Assembly: GCA_013416485.1 (NCBI GenBank)
Contig: JACCEO010000003.1
Span: 1-64,000 of the forward strand
Direction: 5' to 3'
Source of the DNA: Alcaligenaceae bacterium
GTDB lineage: Bacteria; Pseudomonadota; Gammaproteobacteria; Burkholderiales; Burkholderiaceae_B
Length of the DNA stretch: 64,000 bases
The notes beneath the pieces were generated by a model. It was not told where the DNA came from. It did not search any database and saw only the letters and a list, made by a program, of their open reading frames with translations. Below, piece by piece: positions 44,484 through 55,070 of this stretch; position 1 is the stretch's first letter; the number at the start of each line of letters is the position of its first letter. The translations under genes were made by a program, and so were the position numbers.

Positions 44484-46847
44484 TTAAGCTTCTGTCATCT
44501 CTTTCAAAGCAAACAATTTCAGCATTGCAGGCACAGTAACCAGCATACCTAGGCTGGGTTTACCAATAATACTGGCCGCCACCATTCTGGCCTGCTGAGC
44601 ACTGGCATCTTGCCTAAGTTGCCAAGCCGCCAAACCTAGCTGCGTAGCGATCAAAGCCATTTTTTGCGATTCATAATTAGCACCCCTGTCGTTAAGGTGC
44701 TGCCAGGCTTTCGCAATATGGCGCAAACCACTTTTCACTTCTGCACGCAACAACAACCATACTGCCAGCATGTCGGGCGTAAGTTGGTTATTAAATACAT
44801 TGCTTAAGCCATAGTATGTTTTCAATAGTGCGCCAGTATGACGGTTAAGTACTTGCAGCGATACCAATTGCACAGGTAGGTCGGCCTGCTGCCTAGCAGT
44901 TAAACTTACGACCTGATGCCCCACCCATAGCACGACATCATTTGCGGGCAAGCCTGAAATCTCATTAAGCGTAGGCAATATGCTGGCATCGCTAATGGGC
45001 TTATGCGATAAGGTTTTGGCCACGGCAGCAACGGTAGTCCCAAAAGACTGATGCTGCACCCGTGCCACTGACGAACTTTGCATTAACCAACTAGCGCCTA
45101 GCTCTGTTATTTGGCGTAATACGGTAGCGTTCGCATTATCAAACATATGCACCAAAGGCAGTTGCGGTTCGTGCTTCTGTAAGTACTCCACCTGCATCAA
45201 CAAAGCCTGCGCTGGTGTAGGTGCAACCGGTGCGGCTGCACCACAACTAGATTGCCAGCCATATTCCAAACCCAGTTGCTGCATGGGCGTGGTCACTGCG
45301 CCACCTTTGTCATCTAGCAACAGACTAACGCGCAACACACCACGCCCACCTGATCCCAAGCCGATACGCAACTGATCGTGCATAGCCAATATATGTGAGT
45401 ACGCCCTATCCCCCTGATCATGCCCGGCGGAACGTATCATCTGATCCAAATACGTCGATAGTGTCGTGGTATCAGGCTGGTTAGCATTCAGGGTGCGCCA
45501 TAAGTCATAGGCCTCGGATACAGCAACGGCGTCATCAATATATTTACATGCACCATGTAAGTCATCCATAGACAAATCACGATCCGCCGTTGATGTCATG
45601 GACAATAAGGCGGGTAGCAAGCGCTTACGGCGGTTTTCAGCAGCCTCTGCGCTAGCTGTATTTTCTTGCGGCCGGGTAAATGACATCAAAGCAGCAAAGT
45701 CAGCTTCGGAAGGGGCATACAAAACACGACTTTGCTTATTTTGCACCAAGGCCTGATCCACCAACGCGGTAGCTGACAACCACACCAGATTTTCTGGGAC
45801 CTTCTGGCCATTCGAGACATAATGTATGGGTAGCTGATACCGTATCGCGGTATCCAGCACTGCGCCCAAACGGGTAGCCTCATCGACCTTGGTGATGATG
45901 CAGCCCTTTAAAGCGGTACCACCATCATTGGCGTAAATACGTGCCACCTCATCCAGGGTATCGCCATGACTGGCGGCATTCAATACCAACAAACGCTGTA
46001 CAGTTCGGCCACTGCTGGCCAGCATAGCTGCCTGTTCCGTAATATAGCGATCACGCTGGCTGATACCAACGTTATCTATCAGGATTGTTTGATCAGAGCG
46101 TATGGTTTGCATCACTTGTTGTAGTTCAGTGGCATCTTGCACCACATGAACAGGTACACGCAAAATTTGGCCATAAATTTTCAGCTGTTCGTGAGCCCCT
46201 ATCCGATAGGTATCGGTGGTGATTAAAACCAGCTTTTCAGCGCCCCAGCGCTTAACACAGCGTGCTGCTAGCTTGGCAATTGTGGTCGTTTTACCTACCC
46301 CTGTAGGTCCAACCAACGCCAGCGCCAACCCAGGCCGCCATAACTCATCTTCAGAAGCCAAAACGGGCAAATTCCTAACCAGCTCGTTACGCACCCACTC
46401 GAAAGCAGCTTTGCCTATCAACTGGTTAGGCAAACGTTTCAGCATGGCACGCAATAAGGCCGTACTAAAACCGTATCCCAACAGGGTTTGAAATAAAGAC
46501 GCAGCCTGAGGGGCCCCTTTAAGCTGGTTTCCCCAGAGCAATTCGTCTATACGGTTTTCCAGCGCGCCACGCATTTCACCGATAGCGCCCATGACGTTTT
46601 CGTCGCCATCTACAGCTGCCATACGGGACATGCCTGATACTTGAGCCGCAACCGGACCAGATGTCAAAGGCACAGCACCTGTAGGGGTCGCAGCAACAGT
46701 CGATGCCGACGTAGGATCGGTCGCTAAGATTTCCACCCCACCATTGACCCGACGATTGGAGACAATCAAGGCCTCGGGCCCCAAGGCCAAACGCACCTGA
46801 CGTAAGGCTTCCCGATTTGTACTGCCAAAAAAGCGACTTATATTCAC
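44484..46847 (-). CDS. flhF: SRP-like GTPase FlhF with a long C-terminal extension
   Basis: This 787-residue protein is nearly twice the usual FlhF length. Residues 1-50 (MNISRFFGSTNREALRQVRLALGPEALIVSNRR) and the NG domain (~90-375) are standard: Walker A GPTGVGKTT (180-188), ITTDTYRIGAHEQL, ILIDNVG and TKVDEATRLG. FlhF controls flagellar number and placement in polar species. Residues ~392-787 are an extra region without a recognised family, partly alpha/beta and partly helical. The gene overlaps flhA by 4 bases. No flhG follows; the next gene is the convergent flgN. Confidence 0.93.
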   Translation of the reverse strand: MNISRFFGSTNREALRQVRLALGPEALIVSNRRVNGGVEILATDPTSASTVAATPTGAVPLTSGPVAAQVSGMSRMAAVDGDENVMGAIGEMRGALENRIDELLWGNQLKGAPQAASLFQTLLGYGFSTALLRAMLKRLPNQLIGKAAFEWVRNELVRNLPVLASEDELWRPGLALALVGPTGVGKTTTIAKLAARCVKRWGAEKLVLITTDTYRIGAHEQLKIYGQILRVPVHVVQDATELQQVMQTIRSDQTILIDNVGISQRDRYITEQAAMLASSGRTVQRLLVLNAASHGDTLDEVARIYANDGGTALKGCIITKVDEATRLGAVLDTAIRYQLPIHYVSNGQKVPENLVWLSATALVDQALVQNKQSRVLYAPSEADFAALMSFTRPQENTASAEAAENRRKRLLPALLSMTSTADRDLSMDDLHGACKYIDDAVAVSEAYDLWRTLNANQPDTTTLSTYLDQMIRSAGHDQGDRAYSHILAMHDQLRIGLGSGGRGVLRVSLLLDDKGGAVTTPMQQLGLEYGWQSSCGAAAPVAPTPAQALLMQVEYLQKHEPQLPLVHMFDNANATVLRQITELGASWLMQSSSVARVQHQSFGTTVAAVAKTLSHKPISDASILPTLNEISGLPANDVVLWVGHQVVSLTARQQADLPVQLVSLQVLNRHTGALLKTYYGLSNVFNNQLTPDMLAVWLLLRAEVKSGLRHIAKAWQHLNDRGANYESQKMALIATQLGLAAWQLRQDASAQQARMVAASIIGKPSLGMLVTVPAMLKLFALKEMTEA

Positions 46848-48958
46848 TCTGTGCCTCCACCGATTACGGCTGTCACCCTAAGAATACGCTCTTCGGGGAT
46901 TTCTATATTCGACAGTACGCCCAGCTGCGGAAAATGGTGTCGCAGAAACCGCGCCAAGGAAGCGCGTAAAACTCCTGGAACTACCAATACCGTCGCGTCA
47001 CCATTGGCATCCTGAATATCAATGGCACGTTTAGTGTCCATAAGTACGCTTTCAGCCAATCCAGGTTCTAGCGCACCACTGGTAGTTAAGGCTTGCGTTA
47101 GCACACGCTCAAGACGGGCATCCAAACCTATGACACGTAATTCACTATCGCCAGGGAACCATTGCTGGGTAATTGCCCGACCTAAAGCCGCCCGCAACAA
47201 GGCTAAGAGTTCGCCCGCATCAGGACCTGTACCCGCTGGATTCATAGCTGCCAGGCGCGGTGCATGCTCTGCCAAGGTTTCAACAATGGTACGCACATCA
47301 CGTATAGGCACTTCTTCACTAAGCAAACCTCGCAGCAGCTTTTGCAACAGGGTAAGACTGACGGTTTTTGGCACCAAATCTTCGACCAACTTGGGTGCCT
47401 CTCGGCCTACGTGATCCAACAACTGCTGAACTTCTTGTCGACCCAACAATTGCGCACCATAGCGGTGCATCAAGTGATTCAAGTGCGTTGCAATAACGGT
47501 ACTGGTATCTACCACGGTGTAACCAGCGATTTGGGCCTGCTCTCGCAAAGCCACATCTATCCAGACCGCAGGCAAGCCAAACGCTGGATCGGTAGTGGCT
47601 GTACCAGGCAATTGCATGGTGACTCCACCAGGGTCAATAGCCAACCACTGCCCAGGAGTAGCCACACCGCGCCCAACCTCGACGCCAGACAATAATATCC
47701 GGTAGTCGTTGGGTTTCAGTTCCAAGTTATCGCGTATATGCACCACCGTAGGTAAAAAGCCTACATCTTGGGCAAACTTTTTACGCAAGCTGCGTATACG
47801 ATGTAGTAATTCGCCATTCTGTGCATGATCCACCAAGGGGATCAAACGGTAACCGACCTCTAGACTCAAAGGATCAACCAAAGAGACATCGTCCCAACTG
47901 GCTTCGGCTGCAGCTTCTTGTGCTGCCTGCTGTGCCTTGACGGGCTCTTCCGCCTGCATTACCTGTTCGGCTTTTTGCCGTTTTAGCATTATGTAGCCGC
48001 CACCAGCCATCGCAGCTGCCAATAACAAAAAGGCCACATGCGGCATGCCAGGTATCAAGCCCATACCGGCCATAATTCCCGCAGTAATAAACAAAACATG
48101 AGGGTTGGCAAACAACTGGCTGACCATTTGCTGACCTACATCTTGGTCAGTAGCCACACGCGACACCACCACACCAGCGGCGGTAGAAATCACCAAGGCG
48201 GGAATTTGCGCAACCAAGCCGTCACCTATGGTCAGCAAGGTATATACATGACCAGCCTCACTGAATGACAAACCGTGCTGAGCCACACCTATGATCAAGC
48301 CACCGATTACGTTGATGACCATAATCAGCAAACCGGCTACAGCATCACCACGCACAAACTTACTGGCACCGTCCATAGACCCGTAAAACTCGGCCTCTTG
48401 GGCAACTTCCGTACGGCGCCGTCTGGCTTCGTCCTCGCCCACTAGGCCGGCATTCAAGTCAGCATCGATGGCCATTTGCTTACCTGGCATAGCATCCAGT
48501 GTAAAGCGCGCACCTACTTCAGCGATACGCCCCGCCCCCTTGGTAATTACCACAAAGTTGATAATGACCAAGATCACAAATACCACAATACCTACTGCAA
48601 AGTTCCCACCCACTAAGAAGTGCCCGAAGGCCTCAATGACCTGACCGGCCGCATCAGGTCCTTTATGACCATGCAGCAACACAACACGGGTAGAGGCCAC
48701 GTTCAGGGCCAAGCGCAGCAGCGTAGCGAATAGCAGTACTGCAGGAAAGGCAGCAAAATCCAAGGGTTTTTTAGTGAACATAGCCACCAGCAATATCATC
48801 ACTGCCAGTGAGATATTGAAGGTAAACAACAAGTCCAATATAAAAGGTGGCAAGGGCAATATCATCATGGCCAAGACCATGAGGATAAGTATGGGCCCTG
48901 CCATTAAGCGACCATACTGATAGCCGCTATCTTTAATCATAGACAGAAAAATATTCAT
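46844..48958 (-). CDS. flhA: Flagellar export gate protein FlhA
   Basis: This is a 704-residue export gate subunit with about eight N-terminal transmembrane helices (to ~330) and a large cytoplasmic domain. The FHIPEP-type region GDAVAGLLIMVINVIGGLIIGVAQHGLS and VVISTAAGV-like LVISTAAGVVVSRVATDQD are present. It overlaps flhB and flhF by 4 bases each. Confidence 0.97.
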   Translation of the reverse strand: MNIFLSMIKDSGYQYGRLMAGPILILMVLAMMILPLPPFILDLLFTFNISLAVMILLVAMFTKKPLDFAAFPAVLLFATLLRLALNVASTRVVLLHGHKGPDAAGQVIEAFGHFLVGGNFAVGIVVFVILVIINFVVITKGAGRIAEVGARFTLDAMPGKQMAIDADLNAGLVGEDEARRRRTEVAQEAEFYGSMDGASKFVRGDAVAGLLIMVINVIGGLIIGVAQHGLSFSEAGHVYTLLTIGDGLVAQIPALVISTAAGVVVSRVATDQDVGQQMVSQLFANPHVLFITAGIMAGMGLIPGMPHVAFLLLAAAMAGGGYIMLKRQKAEQVMQAEEPVKAQQAAQEAAAEASWDDVSLVDPLSLEVGYRLIPLVDHAQNGELLHRIRSLRKKFAQDVGFLPTVVHIRDNLELKPNDYRILLSGVEVGRGVATPGQWLAIDPGGVTMQLPGTATTDPAFGLPAVWIDVALREQAQIAGYTVVDTSTVIATHLNHLMHRYGAQLLGRQEVQQLLDHVGREAPKLVEDLVPKTVSLTLLQKLLRGLLSEEVPIRDVRTIVETLAEHAPRLAAMNPAGTGPDAGELLALLRAALGRAITQQWFPGDSELRVIGLDARLERVLTQALTTSGALEPGLAESVLMDTKRAIDIQDANGDATVLVVPGVLRASLARFLRHHFPQLGVLSNIEIPEERILRVTAVIGGGTE

Positions 48959-50115
48959 GATGCGTTAGCTGTTGCCTTATCTTCGTCCAAGGGATCTAGT
49001 CCCGGCGGAACCACCAGACTGGACGGGAGGTCGGGCTCCTGCCCTATGCCCAAATTCCAGTGGCGCAATTGAAATACCCAAGCAAGGACTTCCGCAACCG
49101 TTGCATACAGTTCAACGGGGATTTCCTGCTCAAGTTCTACGTGATGATACAAAGCTCGCGCCAAGGGCGGAGCGCTTAACTGAGGTATTTTATGTTCGAT
49201 TGCCACTGCACGTATTCGCGCCGCCATAGTACCTGAACCTTTGGCCACCAGGCGCGGTGCGCCACTACCACCCTCTTCGTAAGCCAAGGCCACTGCAAAA
49301 TGTGTAGGGTTAGTAATGACGACATCGGCTTGTGGCACTTGTGACATCATGCGCTGACGCGACATGGCGCGTTGCTGTTGTCGTATCCTACCTTTAACGT
49401 GTGGATCACCATCACTTTCTTTGTGTTCCTGTTTAACGTCTTGTAAGGACATGCGCATTTTCTTGTGATGGCTGTAGATTTGCCACGGTGCGTCGATCAG
49501 GACAATAATAAACAGCCCTGCCACGATCAAAGCACAGCACAAAGCCACCAGACTCATGCCTTTTATTAGGGCTTCAGTGGGCGAACTGTAGGTAAGCGCA
49601 ATCATTTGGTCGCGGTAATTGGTAATAACCAACACTGCCACCGTTCCGATTACCCCTGCCTTAGCCAAGGTTTTCAGTAATTCAACCCATGTTTGGGCTG
49701 AAAACAAACGACCTATACCCTTGATCAGGTTAAGACGTTCGAATTTCGGCTCCAGTGCTTTAGGTGAAAACAAAAGACCACCCAAGGACACCGACGACAA
49801 TATAGCAACCACGACCAAAACTGCAAAAATAGGCAACAACATCAGCAAGGCCTGAAGGGTGGCATCGACCGCCAGTGCCAGCATGACATTCGTATCTTTG
49901 ATGATGCGCAGATCAAACCACATACTAGATCGCACTATGCTGCTAAGCGTCGCGTAAAGGCGCTCGCCACTGAACCAGATGGCCGCTACACCAGCACTAA
50001 GCAGCATAAAGGTATTGAGCTCGCGCGAACGCGCAACCTGCCCCTCCTCGCGCGCCTTTTCCAGGCGCCGGGGCGAGGCCGGTTCGGTTTTCTCGAGGTC
50101 GCTGTCCTCTGCCAT
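48955..50115 (-). CDS. flhB: Flagellar export switch protein FlhB
   Basis: This 386-residue protein has four transmembrane helices and a cytoplasmic autoprotease domain with an intact NPTH site in VVITNPTHFAVALAYEEG. It begins AEDSDLEKTEPASPRRLEKAREEGQVARSRELN, the family N-terminus. It is first of the flhBAF unit, with a structured leader upstream. Confidence 0.97.
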   Translation of the reverse strand: MAEDSDLEKTEPASPRRLEKAREEGQVARSRELNTFMLLSAGVAAIWFSGERLYATLSSIVRSSMWFDLRIIKDTNVMLALAVDATLQALLMLLPIFAVLVVVAILSSVSLGGLLFSPKALEPKFERLNLIKGIGRLFSAQTWVELLKTLAKAGVIGTVAVLVITNYRDQMIALTYSSPTEALIKGMSLVALCCALIVAGLFIIVLIDAPWQIYSHHKKMRMSLQDVKQEHKESDGDPHVKGRIRQQQRAMSRQRMMSQVPQADVVITNPTHFAVALAYEEGGSGAPRLVAKGSGTMAARIRAVAIEHKIPQLSAPPLARALYHHVELEQEIPVELYATVAEVLAWVFQLRHWNLGIGQEPDLPSSLVVPPGLDPLDEDKATANAS

Positions 50116-50156
50116 TCAGTGATAACAATCAGGTGTGAATCGGACACGGCCATACC

Positions 50157-50215
50157 GTGTGCCTAGGCTATGATTCTAGCCGCACACCGGGCTTTACTAA
50201 GTCTTAAAGAAGCCC
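50157..50215 (-). other. Two adjacent inverted repeats between cheZ and flhB
   Basis: GTGTGC (50157-50162) and GGCTA (50166-50170) pair with TAGCC (50177-50181) and GCACAC (50182-50187), with a 3-base bulge. Directly next to it GGGCTT (50189-50194) pairs with AAGCCC (50210-50215). Neither is followed by a T run on the minus strand. They lie in the 130-base cheZ-flhB gap and could be a terminator remnant, a leader structure or protein sites. Confidence 0.4.
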
Positions 50216-50245
50216 TATAAACCCGCTTAATTCAAACAACGTGTT

Positions 50246-50890
50246 TTAAAACCCCAGACTGGCTAACAAATCATCAACCTGATCTTGATTAGTCACGATT
50301 TCAGTCTTACCTTCGGTATTAACCTGAGGCCCATTCAGTAAGGATTCTGTTTCCTCACGTTGTTCCTGGGGCACATTGTCAATTAGCACCTGGATTAACT
50401 CGGTTTCTATTGCCGTGACTACACCCAGCATTTTCATAATGACTTGACCAGTCAGGTCCTGAAAATCCTGGGCCATGATGATTTCCATCAGGGTATCCTG
50501 AGAGGCTTGAGTTTTTTTCGGAATGTCTTTGATGAAGCTGCGAGTCGCATCGACCAAATCACGCGCATCAGAGAGTTCCACAGGTGCCTCAAACCACTTA
50601 TCCCAACGCTGATCCAGGAATTTAGCCGTGCTTTGCATGCTTTCTTGCCAAGGCTGCATTTGCTCAGCGGCATTTAGCACCCGATTCGCTGCTTGTTCCG
50701 TCATGCGCGCGACATAATGCAAACGATCGCGTGCATCAGGAATGGCATGTGCAGCATCTTCGATGGCCTGATCCAAACCTAATTCGCGCATACTTTCACG
50801 CAGCATACGCGTCAGCTGGGCAATGCGCTGTATCAGGTCGTCGGGGTGCTCTTCGAGTAGGTTAGCCCCAGGCGTGTCTGGTGTAGTCAT
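50246..50890 (-). CDS. cheZ: Chemotaxis phosphatase CheZ
   Basis: This is a 214-residue CheY-P phosphatase. The catalytic helix IIMAQDFQDLTGQVIMKMLGV has the D and Q residues of the active site, and the C-terminal peptide QVDDLLASLGF is the CheY-binding tail. The ATG at 50890 with AAGGAAA upstream is preferred to a longer form starting at 50923, which would overlap cheY. Confidence 0.95.
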   Translation of the reverse strand: MTTPDTPGANLLEEHPDDLIQRIAQLTRMLRESMRELGLDQAIEDAAHAIPDARDRLHYVARMTEQAANRVLNAAEQMQPWQESMQSTAKFLDQRWDKWFEAPVELSDARDLVDATRSFIKDIPKKTQASQDTLMEIIMAQDFQDLTGQVIMKMLGVVTAIETELIQVLIDNVPQEQREETESLLNGPQVNTEGKTEIVTNQDQVDDLLASLGF

Positions 50891-50903
50891 ACCCTTTCCT
50901 TTG

Positions 50904-51293
50904 TTAAGCCTTAATTTTGTCAAAAATCAAATTAAGCTTTTCTTCAAGTACAGCAGCAGTAAATGGCTTAACCACATAACCGTTAGCACCTGCCTGAGCA
51001 GCAGCAATAATATTTTCCTTTTTGGCCTCGGCAGTTACCATTAACACAGGTAATTTGGACAAGGCCGCATCGGCACGAATTTCTTTCAGCATGACCAAGC
51101 CGTCCATATTGGGCATATTCCAATCGGACACGACAAAGTCGAAGTTACCGTTACGCAGTTTTTCCAACCCCATAACGCCGTCTTCGGCTTCATCTACGTT
51201 TTCATACCCCAGATCCTTAAGAAGGTTCTTGATGATGCGACGCATCGTCGGAAAGTCATCAACTATCAGAATTTTTATGGATTTCTGTACCAC
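50904..51293 (-). CDS. cheY: Chemotaxis response regulator CheY
   Basis: This is a 129-residue single-domain receiver. D57 ([12 protein letters not shown]) is the phosphorylation site, with the acidic D12-D13 pair, T87-type LMVTAEAK and K109-type VVKPFT. CheA phosphorylates it and it binds FliM. Confidence 0.97.
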   Translation of the reverse strand: MVQKSIKILIVDDFPTMRRIIKNLLKDLGYENVDEAEDGVMGLEKLRNGNFDFVVSDWNMPNMDGLVMLKEIRADAALSKLPVLMVTAEAKKENIIAAAQAGANGYVVKPFTAAVLEEKLNLIFDKIKA

Positions 51294-51325
51294 GGAGTGC
51301 TCCCAAAAAACAAATAACGGTCATT

Positions 51326-52381
51326 TTAGACTCTATGACCATAAGAGCCAGCGCTGGATAATATACGCTCGCTGATCTCGGATAAAGGTACAGCAGTATC
51401 AGTGGCACCAATATGCAACGCTTCACGTGGCATGCCAAACACAACGCAACTAGCTTCATCCTGAGCAAAGGTGATGGCTCCGGCTTCCCGCATAGCCAAC
51501 ATACCCAAGGCGCCGTCTTTGCCCATGCCAGTAAGTATGACCCCTACGGCATTTTTCCCCGCCACTTGGGCAGCGGAATTGAACAAGACATCGACCGATG
51601 GCCTATGACGATTCACCGGTTCGGTATCCTCTAGTTTAACCACGTAATTAGCCCCAGAACGAGCTAACTTCATATGTGCCACACCACCGGGTGCCAAATA
51701 CACATTGCCTGGTAAAACACGTTGTCCATCTTCGGCCTCGTGCACATGAACAGCACATAAACTATCCAGACGCTGTACGAAAGAACGTGTAAACCCAGCA
51801 GGCATATGCTGGGTAATCATGATGGCTGGACTATTCGATGGCAGTGGTTCCAATACCTGACGTATGGCCTCGGTACCCCCGGTAGAGGCACCTATCATGA
51901 CCAGTTTTTCAGTAGTCGAAAAAGGCTGAATTAAACGTTTACGTGGCGCAACGTCAGCAGCTGGTACCGCCCGACGTGGCCTAGAACTGGCTGCTGCACG
52001 TATTTTATCGGCAATGACTTCACTATATTCAAGCAAGCCATCGCGCAAACCCAGCTTAGGTTTGGTGACAAAATCAACGGCGCCTAGTTCTAGAGCACGC
52101 AAGGTTACGTCAGAGTTGCGTTCCGTCAATGAGGACACCATAACCACCGGCATGGGACGTAAACGCATCAAGCGTTCAAGAAAATCCAGACCGTCCATGC
52201 GTGGCATTTCAACATCCAGCGTTAACACATCTGGATTGTGTTGCTTAATTAGTTCTCGGGCCACCAACGGATCGGGGGCGACAGCCACCACTTCCATGTC
52301 TGGTTGGCTATTGATGATTTCTTTCATCAAGCCCCTTACCAAGGCCGAGTCATCAACACACAAAACACGAATTTTCTTCAT
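51326..52381 (-). CDS. cheB: Chemoreceptor methylesterase CheB
   Basis: This 351-residue protein has an N-terminal receiver (D56 in [12 protein letters not shown]) and a C-terminal methylesterase with catalytic S166 ([10 protein letters not shown]), H192 ([10 protein letters not shown]) and D289 (TGMGKDGA). It removes methyl groups added by CheR. No cheD gene is next to it. Confidence 0.97.
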   Translation of the reverse strand: MKKIRVLCVDDSALVRGLMKEIINSQPDMEVVAVAPDPLVARELIKQHNPDVLTLDVEMPRMDGLDFLERLMRLRPMPVVMVSSLTERNSDVTLRALELGAVDFVTKPKLGLRDGLLEYSEVIADKIRAAASSRPRRAVPAADVAPRKRLIQPFSTTEKLVMIGASTGGTEAIRQVLEPLPSNSPAIMITQHMPAGFTRSFVQRLDSLCAVHVHEAEDGQRVLPGNVYLAPGGVAHMKLARSGANYVVKLEDTEPVNRHRPSVDVLFNSAAQVAGKNAVGVILTGMGKDGALGMLAMREAGAITFAQDEASCVVFGMPREALHIGATDTAVPLSEISERILSSAGSYGHRV

Positions 52382-52422
52382 AACTTATACATTCATATAA
52401 AAATAATGGCTAACTACAACCA

Positions 52423-53265
52423 CTATGTTTCAGAGACGACATACACCGTCTGGCCTTGTAAGCGAAACGCTTTCGTCAAATACGTAAAGTTCTCGGAGTG
52501 GCCTGCAAACAAAAGACCACCAGGCTTCAGAACTTGGGCGAACCGTTCAAGTATGCGAGTTTGCGTTTCCTTGTCGAAATAGATCATGGTATTGCGACAA
52601 AAGATGGCATCAAATTTTTCGTTGGAATGCCAAGTTGGTGACAGCAGGTTCAATACGTCAAACTTGACCATATCGCGTACGGCTTGCTTCACACGCACCA
52701 TGCCTGCACGTTCACCAACCCCGCGTTGAAAATACTTTTTTAGTTGCTCTTCGGGAACTGGCTTAACACGCTCCATTGAGTACACCCCCGCTTTGGCACG
52801 CTCTATAGCTTTAGTGTCGATATCGGTTGCAATAATATTGACGCCATAGCTAGGCTGTGGACAGTATTCTTGGAGTGTAATGGCGATGGAATAGGGTTCT
52901 TCGCCAGTAGACGATGCAGCACACCAAATGGACAAGGGTTTAGTGCGTGTTTTGACAAAATCGCCCAGAATTTCGAAATGATGCTGCTCACGAAAAAATG
53001 CAGTGTGATTAATAGTAAATGCATTGACAAAGTTTTCCCATTCTGGCGAATGAGGGCTTTGCTCTAGCAGATCCAGATACTCACGCACTGTCGCGAAGTT
53101 TACTTTTTTAGCGCGTAGGCCTAACGTACGTTCTGCCATATCACGCTTATGTGAGCCCAACAATATACCGGCCCGAGTATGCAAGATACGCGCTGCCCTA
53201 GTGAAGTCATTGGACTCGACCACAGACAGCGCGGGTAAAGAAAAAGGTTTATGCGCAATGTTCAT
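52423..53265 (-). CDS. cheR: Chemoreceptor methyltransferase CheR
   Basis: This is a 280-residue SAM-dependent methyltransferase. INHTAFFREQHHFEIL, WCAASSTGEEPYSIAI (SAM motif) and FDAIFCRNTMIYFD are typical. The receptor in this operon has no NWETF-type CheR-docking tail. Confidence 0.97.
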   Translation of the reverse strand: MNIAHKPFSLPALSVVESNDFTRAARILHTRAGILLGSHKRDMAERTLGLRAKKVNFATVREYLDLLEQSPHSPEWENFVNAFTINHTAFFREQHHFEILGDFVKTRTKPLSIWCAASSTGEEPYSIAITLQEYCPQPSYGVNIIATDIDTKAIERAKAGVYSMERVKPVPEEQLKKYFQRGVGERAGMVRVKQAVRDMVKFDVLNLLSPTWHSNEKFDAIFCRNTMIYFDKETQTRILERFAQVLKPGGLLFAGHSENFTYLTKAFRLQGQTVYVVSET

Positions 53266-53275
53266 TAATTTATCA

Positions 53276-54997
53276 CTAAGAATGCGCTAGCGTTCCGTAA
53301 GTGGGTTCCAAGAAAGTTGAAGGCGTCGCCAGAGACGGCGTATTGACGTCAATGATTTCGTTGGGATTGGTTTTAAAAATAGCTACCGCATTACCTAAAC
53401 GAAGCGCTTGTTGCTCTAGTGAACCCGCAGCCGCTGCCGCCTGTTCGACTAAAGCCGCGTTTTGCTGCACTACACCATCCATCTGACTAACAGCTAAGTT
53501 GACTTGTTGTATACCTTCCGACTGCTCGTGCGAAGCCGAAGAAATTTCCGCCATAATGTTAGTTACGTTTTGCACGGAACTTACCACTTCAGCCATAACG
53601 TTTCCTGCTTGAGCAGCCTGTTCGGCTCCGGCTTTTACCTTGACCATAGAACCATCGATTAAGGTTTTTATTTCACGAGCCGCCTGGGCACTACGCTGAG
53701 CCAAAGAACGAACCTCGCCAGCTACTACCGCAAACCCTCTGCCCTGCTCACCAGCCCTGGCCGCTTCAACTGCCGCATTCAAAGCCAAAATATTTGTCTG
53801 GAAAGCAATACCGTCGATAACCCCCACGATTTCAGACATTTGTCCTGAGCTCTTGGAAATTTCATTCATGGTTTCTACGACCGTACCTACTGCTACGCCA
53901 CCACGTTGCGCCACATCAGAGGCACCCAACACCAAGGTATTGGCTTGTATGGCGTTATCGGTATTTTGCCTGACCGTACTGGCCAGCTCTTCCATGCTGG
54001 CAGCGGTTTCTTGCAAAGAAGCTGCTTGCTGTTCGGTACGGCTACTAAGATCCGTATTACCCACAAAGATCTGCCTAGCACCCACATTGATTTCATGCAC
54101 ACCTGAACGTACTTCGGTAACAGTACGCACCAGGCCTTCTTGCATACGGCGCAAGGCGGCAAACAAAAGACCAATTTCGTTATGCGTTTTGACCTGTATA
54201 CGATGCGTAAGATCACCGCTGGCGATGCGATCAAAATGCACGCCAGCCTCGCGTAGAGGGCGCAACATTACCGAACGCAAGAACAGATACGACAAGATCA
54301 CCATGATTAAGGCTGATGCAATCCCTGCTGCAACCATGATCACCACCAAACGGAAGCTTTCCGCCTCGTTCTGATAGACACCATCCACCAGGACTTGTTG
54401 ATCAGCCAGCAACTGTTCTACGGCACGATTTAGCTGAGTTTCCAATACCTGTGTGGAGTCAGCCATATAGTTGTGGTACTGGGTGATTTGACCTTGGGCC
54501 AGCATATCAAGCAATGGCTGTACGCCATCTTGAATCAGATGTTGAAATGCAGCATACACGCGCTCGTAATATCCATTAGGATCAGGTATCTCTTTTGAGT
54601 ACTGACGAAACTCTGTGAATAATGCTTGAGCCTGTGCCTGCTGAGTGCGCGCCAAATCTAACAAACGATGACTTTCATCACTAAGCAAAATATCGGTAGA
54701 TGTAGGGCTGCCCCACTCGGAGGCAATCGCGTAATTTTGCAGATCACTATTCACCATATAGCTGGCTAAAGCACGCCCCAAGGTGATTTGTACGTCTTTG
54801 TAGCGATCTGTGGCGGCCAATAAACTGGTTCGTGCTTGCTGATTGCTAACAATACGGTCCAATGCCTGGTTATTCAAATACAAGGAACCTACACCGACCG
54901 CAGCCCCAGCAATTAGCATCAGAAAAAACAACAGTAATACTAAAATCAGATTAGTGCTGATTTTCATATTCATAAACAAGGATTTGATACTAGACAT
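53276..54997 (-). CDS. Methyl-accepting chemotaxis protein
   Basis: This 573-residue chemoreceptor is the only one in the window. Transmembrane helix 1 (~15-38) and helix 2 (~192-215) flank a periplasmic four-helix-bundle-type domain. A HAMP domain and the signalling domain follow, with the invariant hairpin GVIDGIAFQTNILALNAAVEAARAGEQGRGFAVVAGEVRSLAQRSA. The ligand cannot be told. The ATG at 54997 is preferred over an upstream start at 55051. The C-terminus ends EPTYGTLAHS. A small perfect palindrome, GTACAG-C-CTGTAC, lies upstream at 55028-55040. Confidence 0.95.
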   Translation of the reverse strand: MSSIKSLFMNMKISTNLILVLLLFFLMLIAGAAVGVGSLYLNNQALDRIVSNQQARTSLLAATDRYKDVQITLGRALASYMVNSDLQNYAIASEWGSPTSTDILLSDESHRLLDLARTQQAQAQALFTEFRQYSKEIPDPNGYYERVYAAFQHLIQDGVQPLLDMLAQGQITQYHNYMADSTQVLETQLNRAVEQLLADQQVLVDGVYQNEAESFRLVVIMVAAGIASALIMVILSYLFLRSVMLRPLREAGVHFDRIASGDLTHRIQVKTHNEIGLLFAALRRMQEGLVRTVTEVRSGVHEINVGARQIFVGNTDLSSRTEQQAASLQETAASMEELASTVRQNTDNAIQANTLVLGASDVAQRGGVAVGTVVETMNEISKSSGQMSEIVGVIDGIAFQTNILALNAAVEAARAGEQGRGFAVVAGEVRSLAQRSAQAAREIKTLIDGSMVKVKAGAEQAAQAGNVMAEVVSSVQNVTNIMAEISSASHEQSEGIQQVNLAVSQMDGVVQQNAALVEQAAAAAGSLEQQALRLGNAVAIFKTNPNEIIDVNTPSLATPSTFLEPTYGTLAHS

Positions 54998-55070
54998 CCG
55001 GGATCGCCTTGGGTAGACATACAAAACGTACAGCCTGTACGGGCTGATCAAGGTGAAAGTAAGGTACTCA

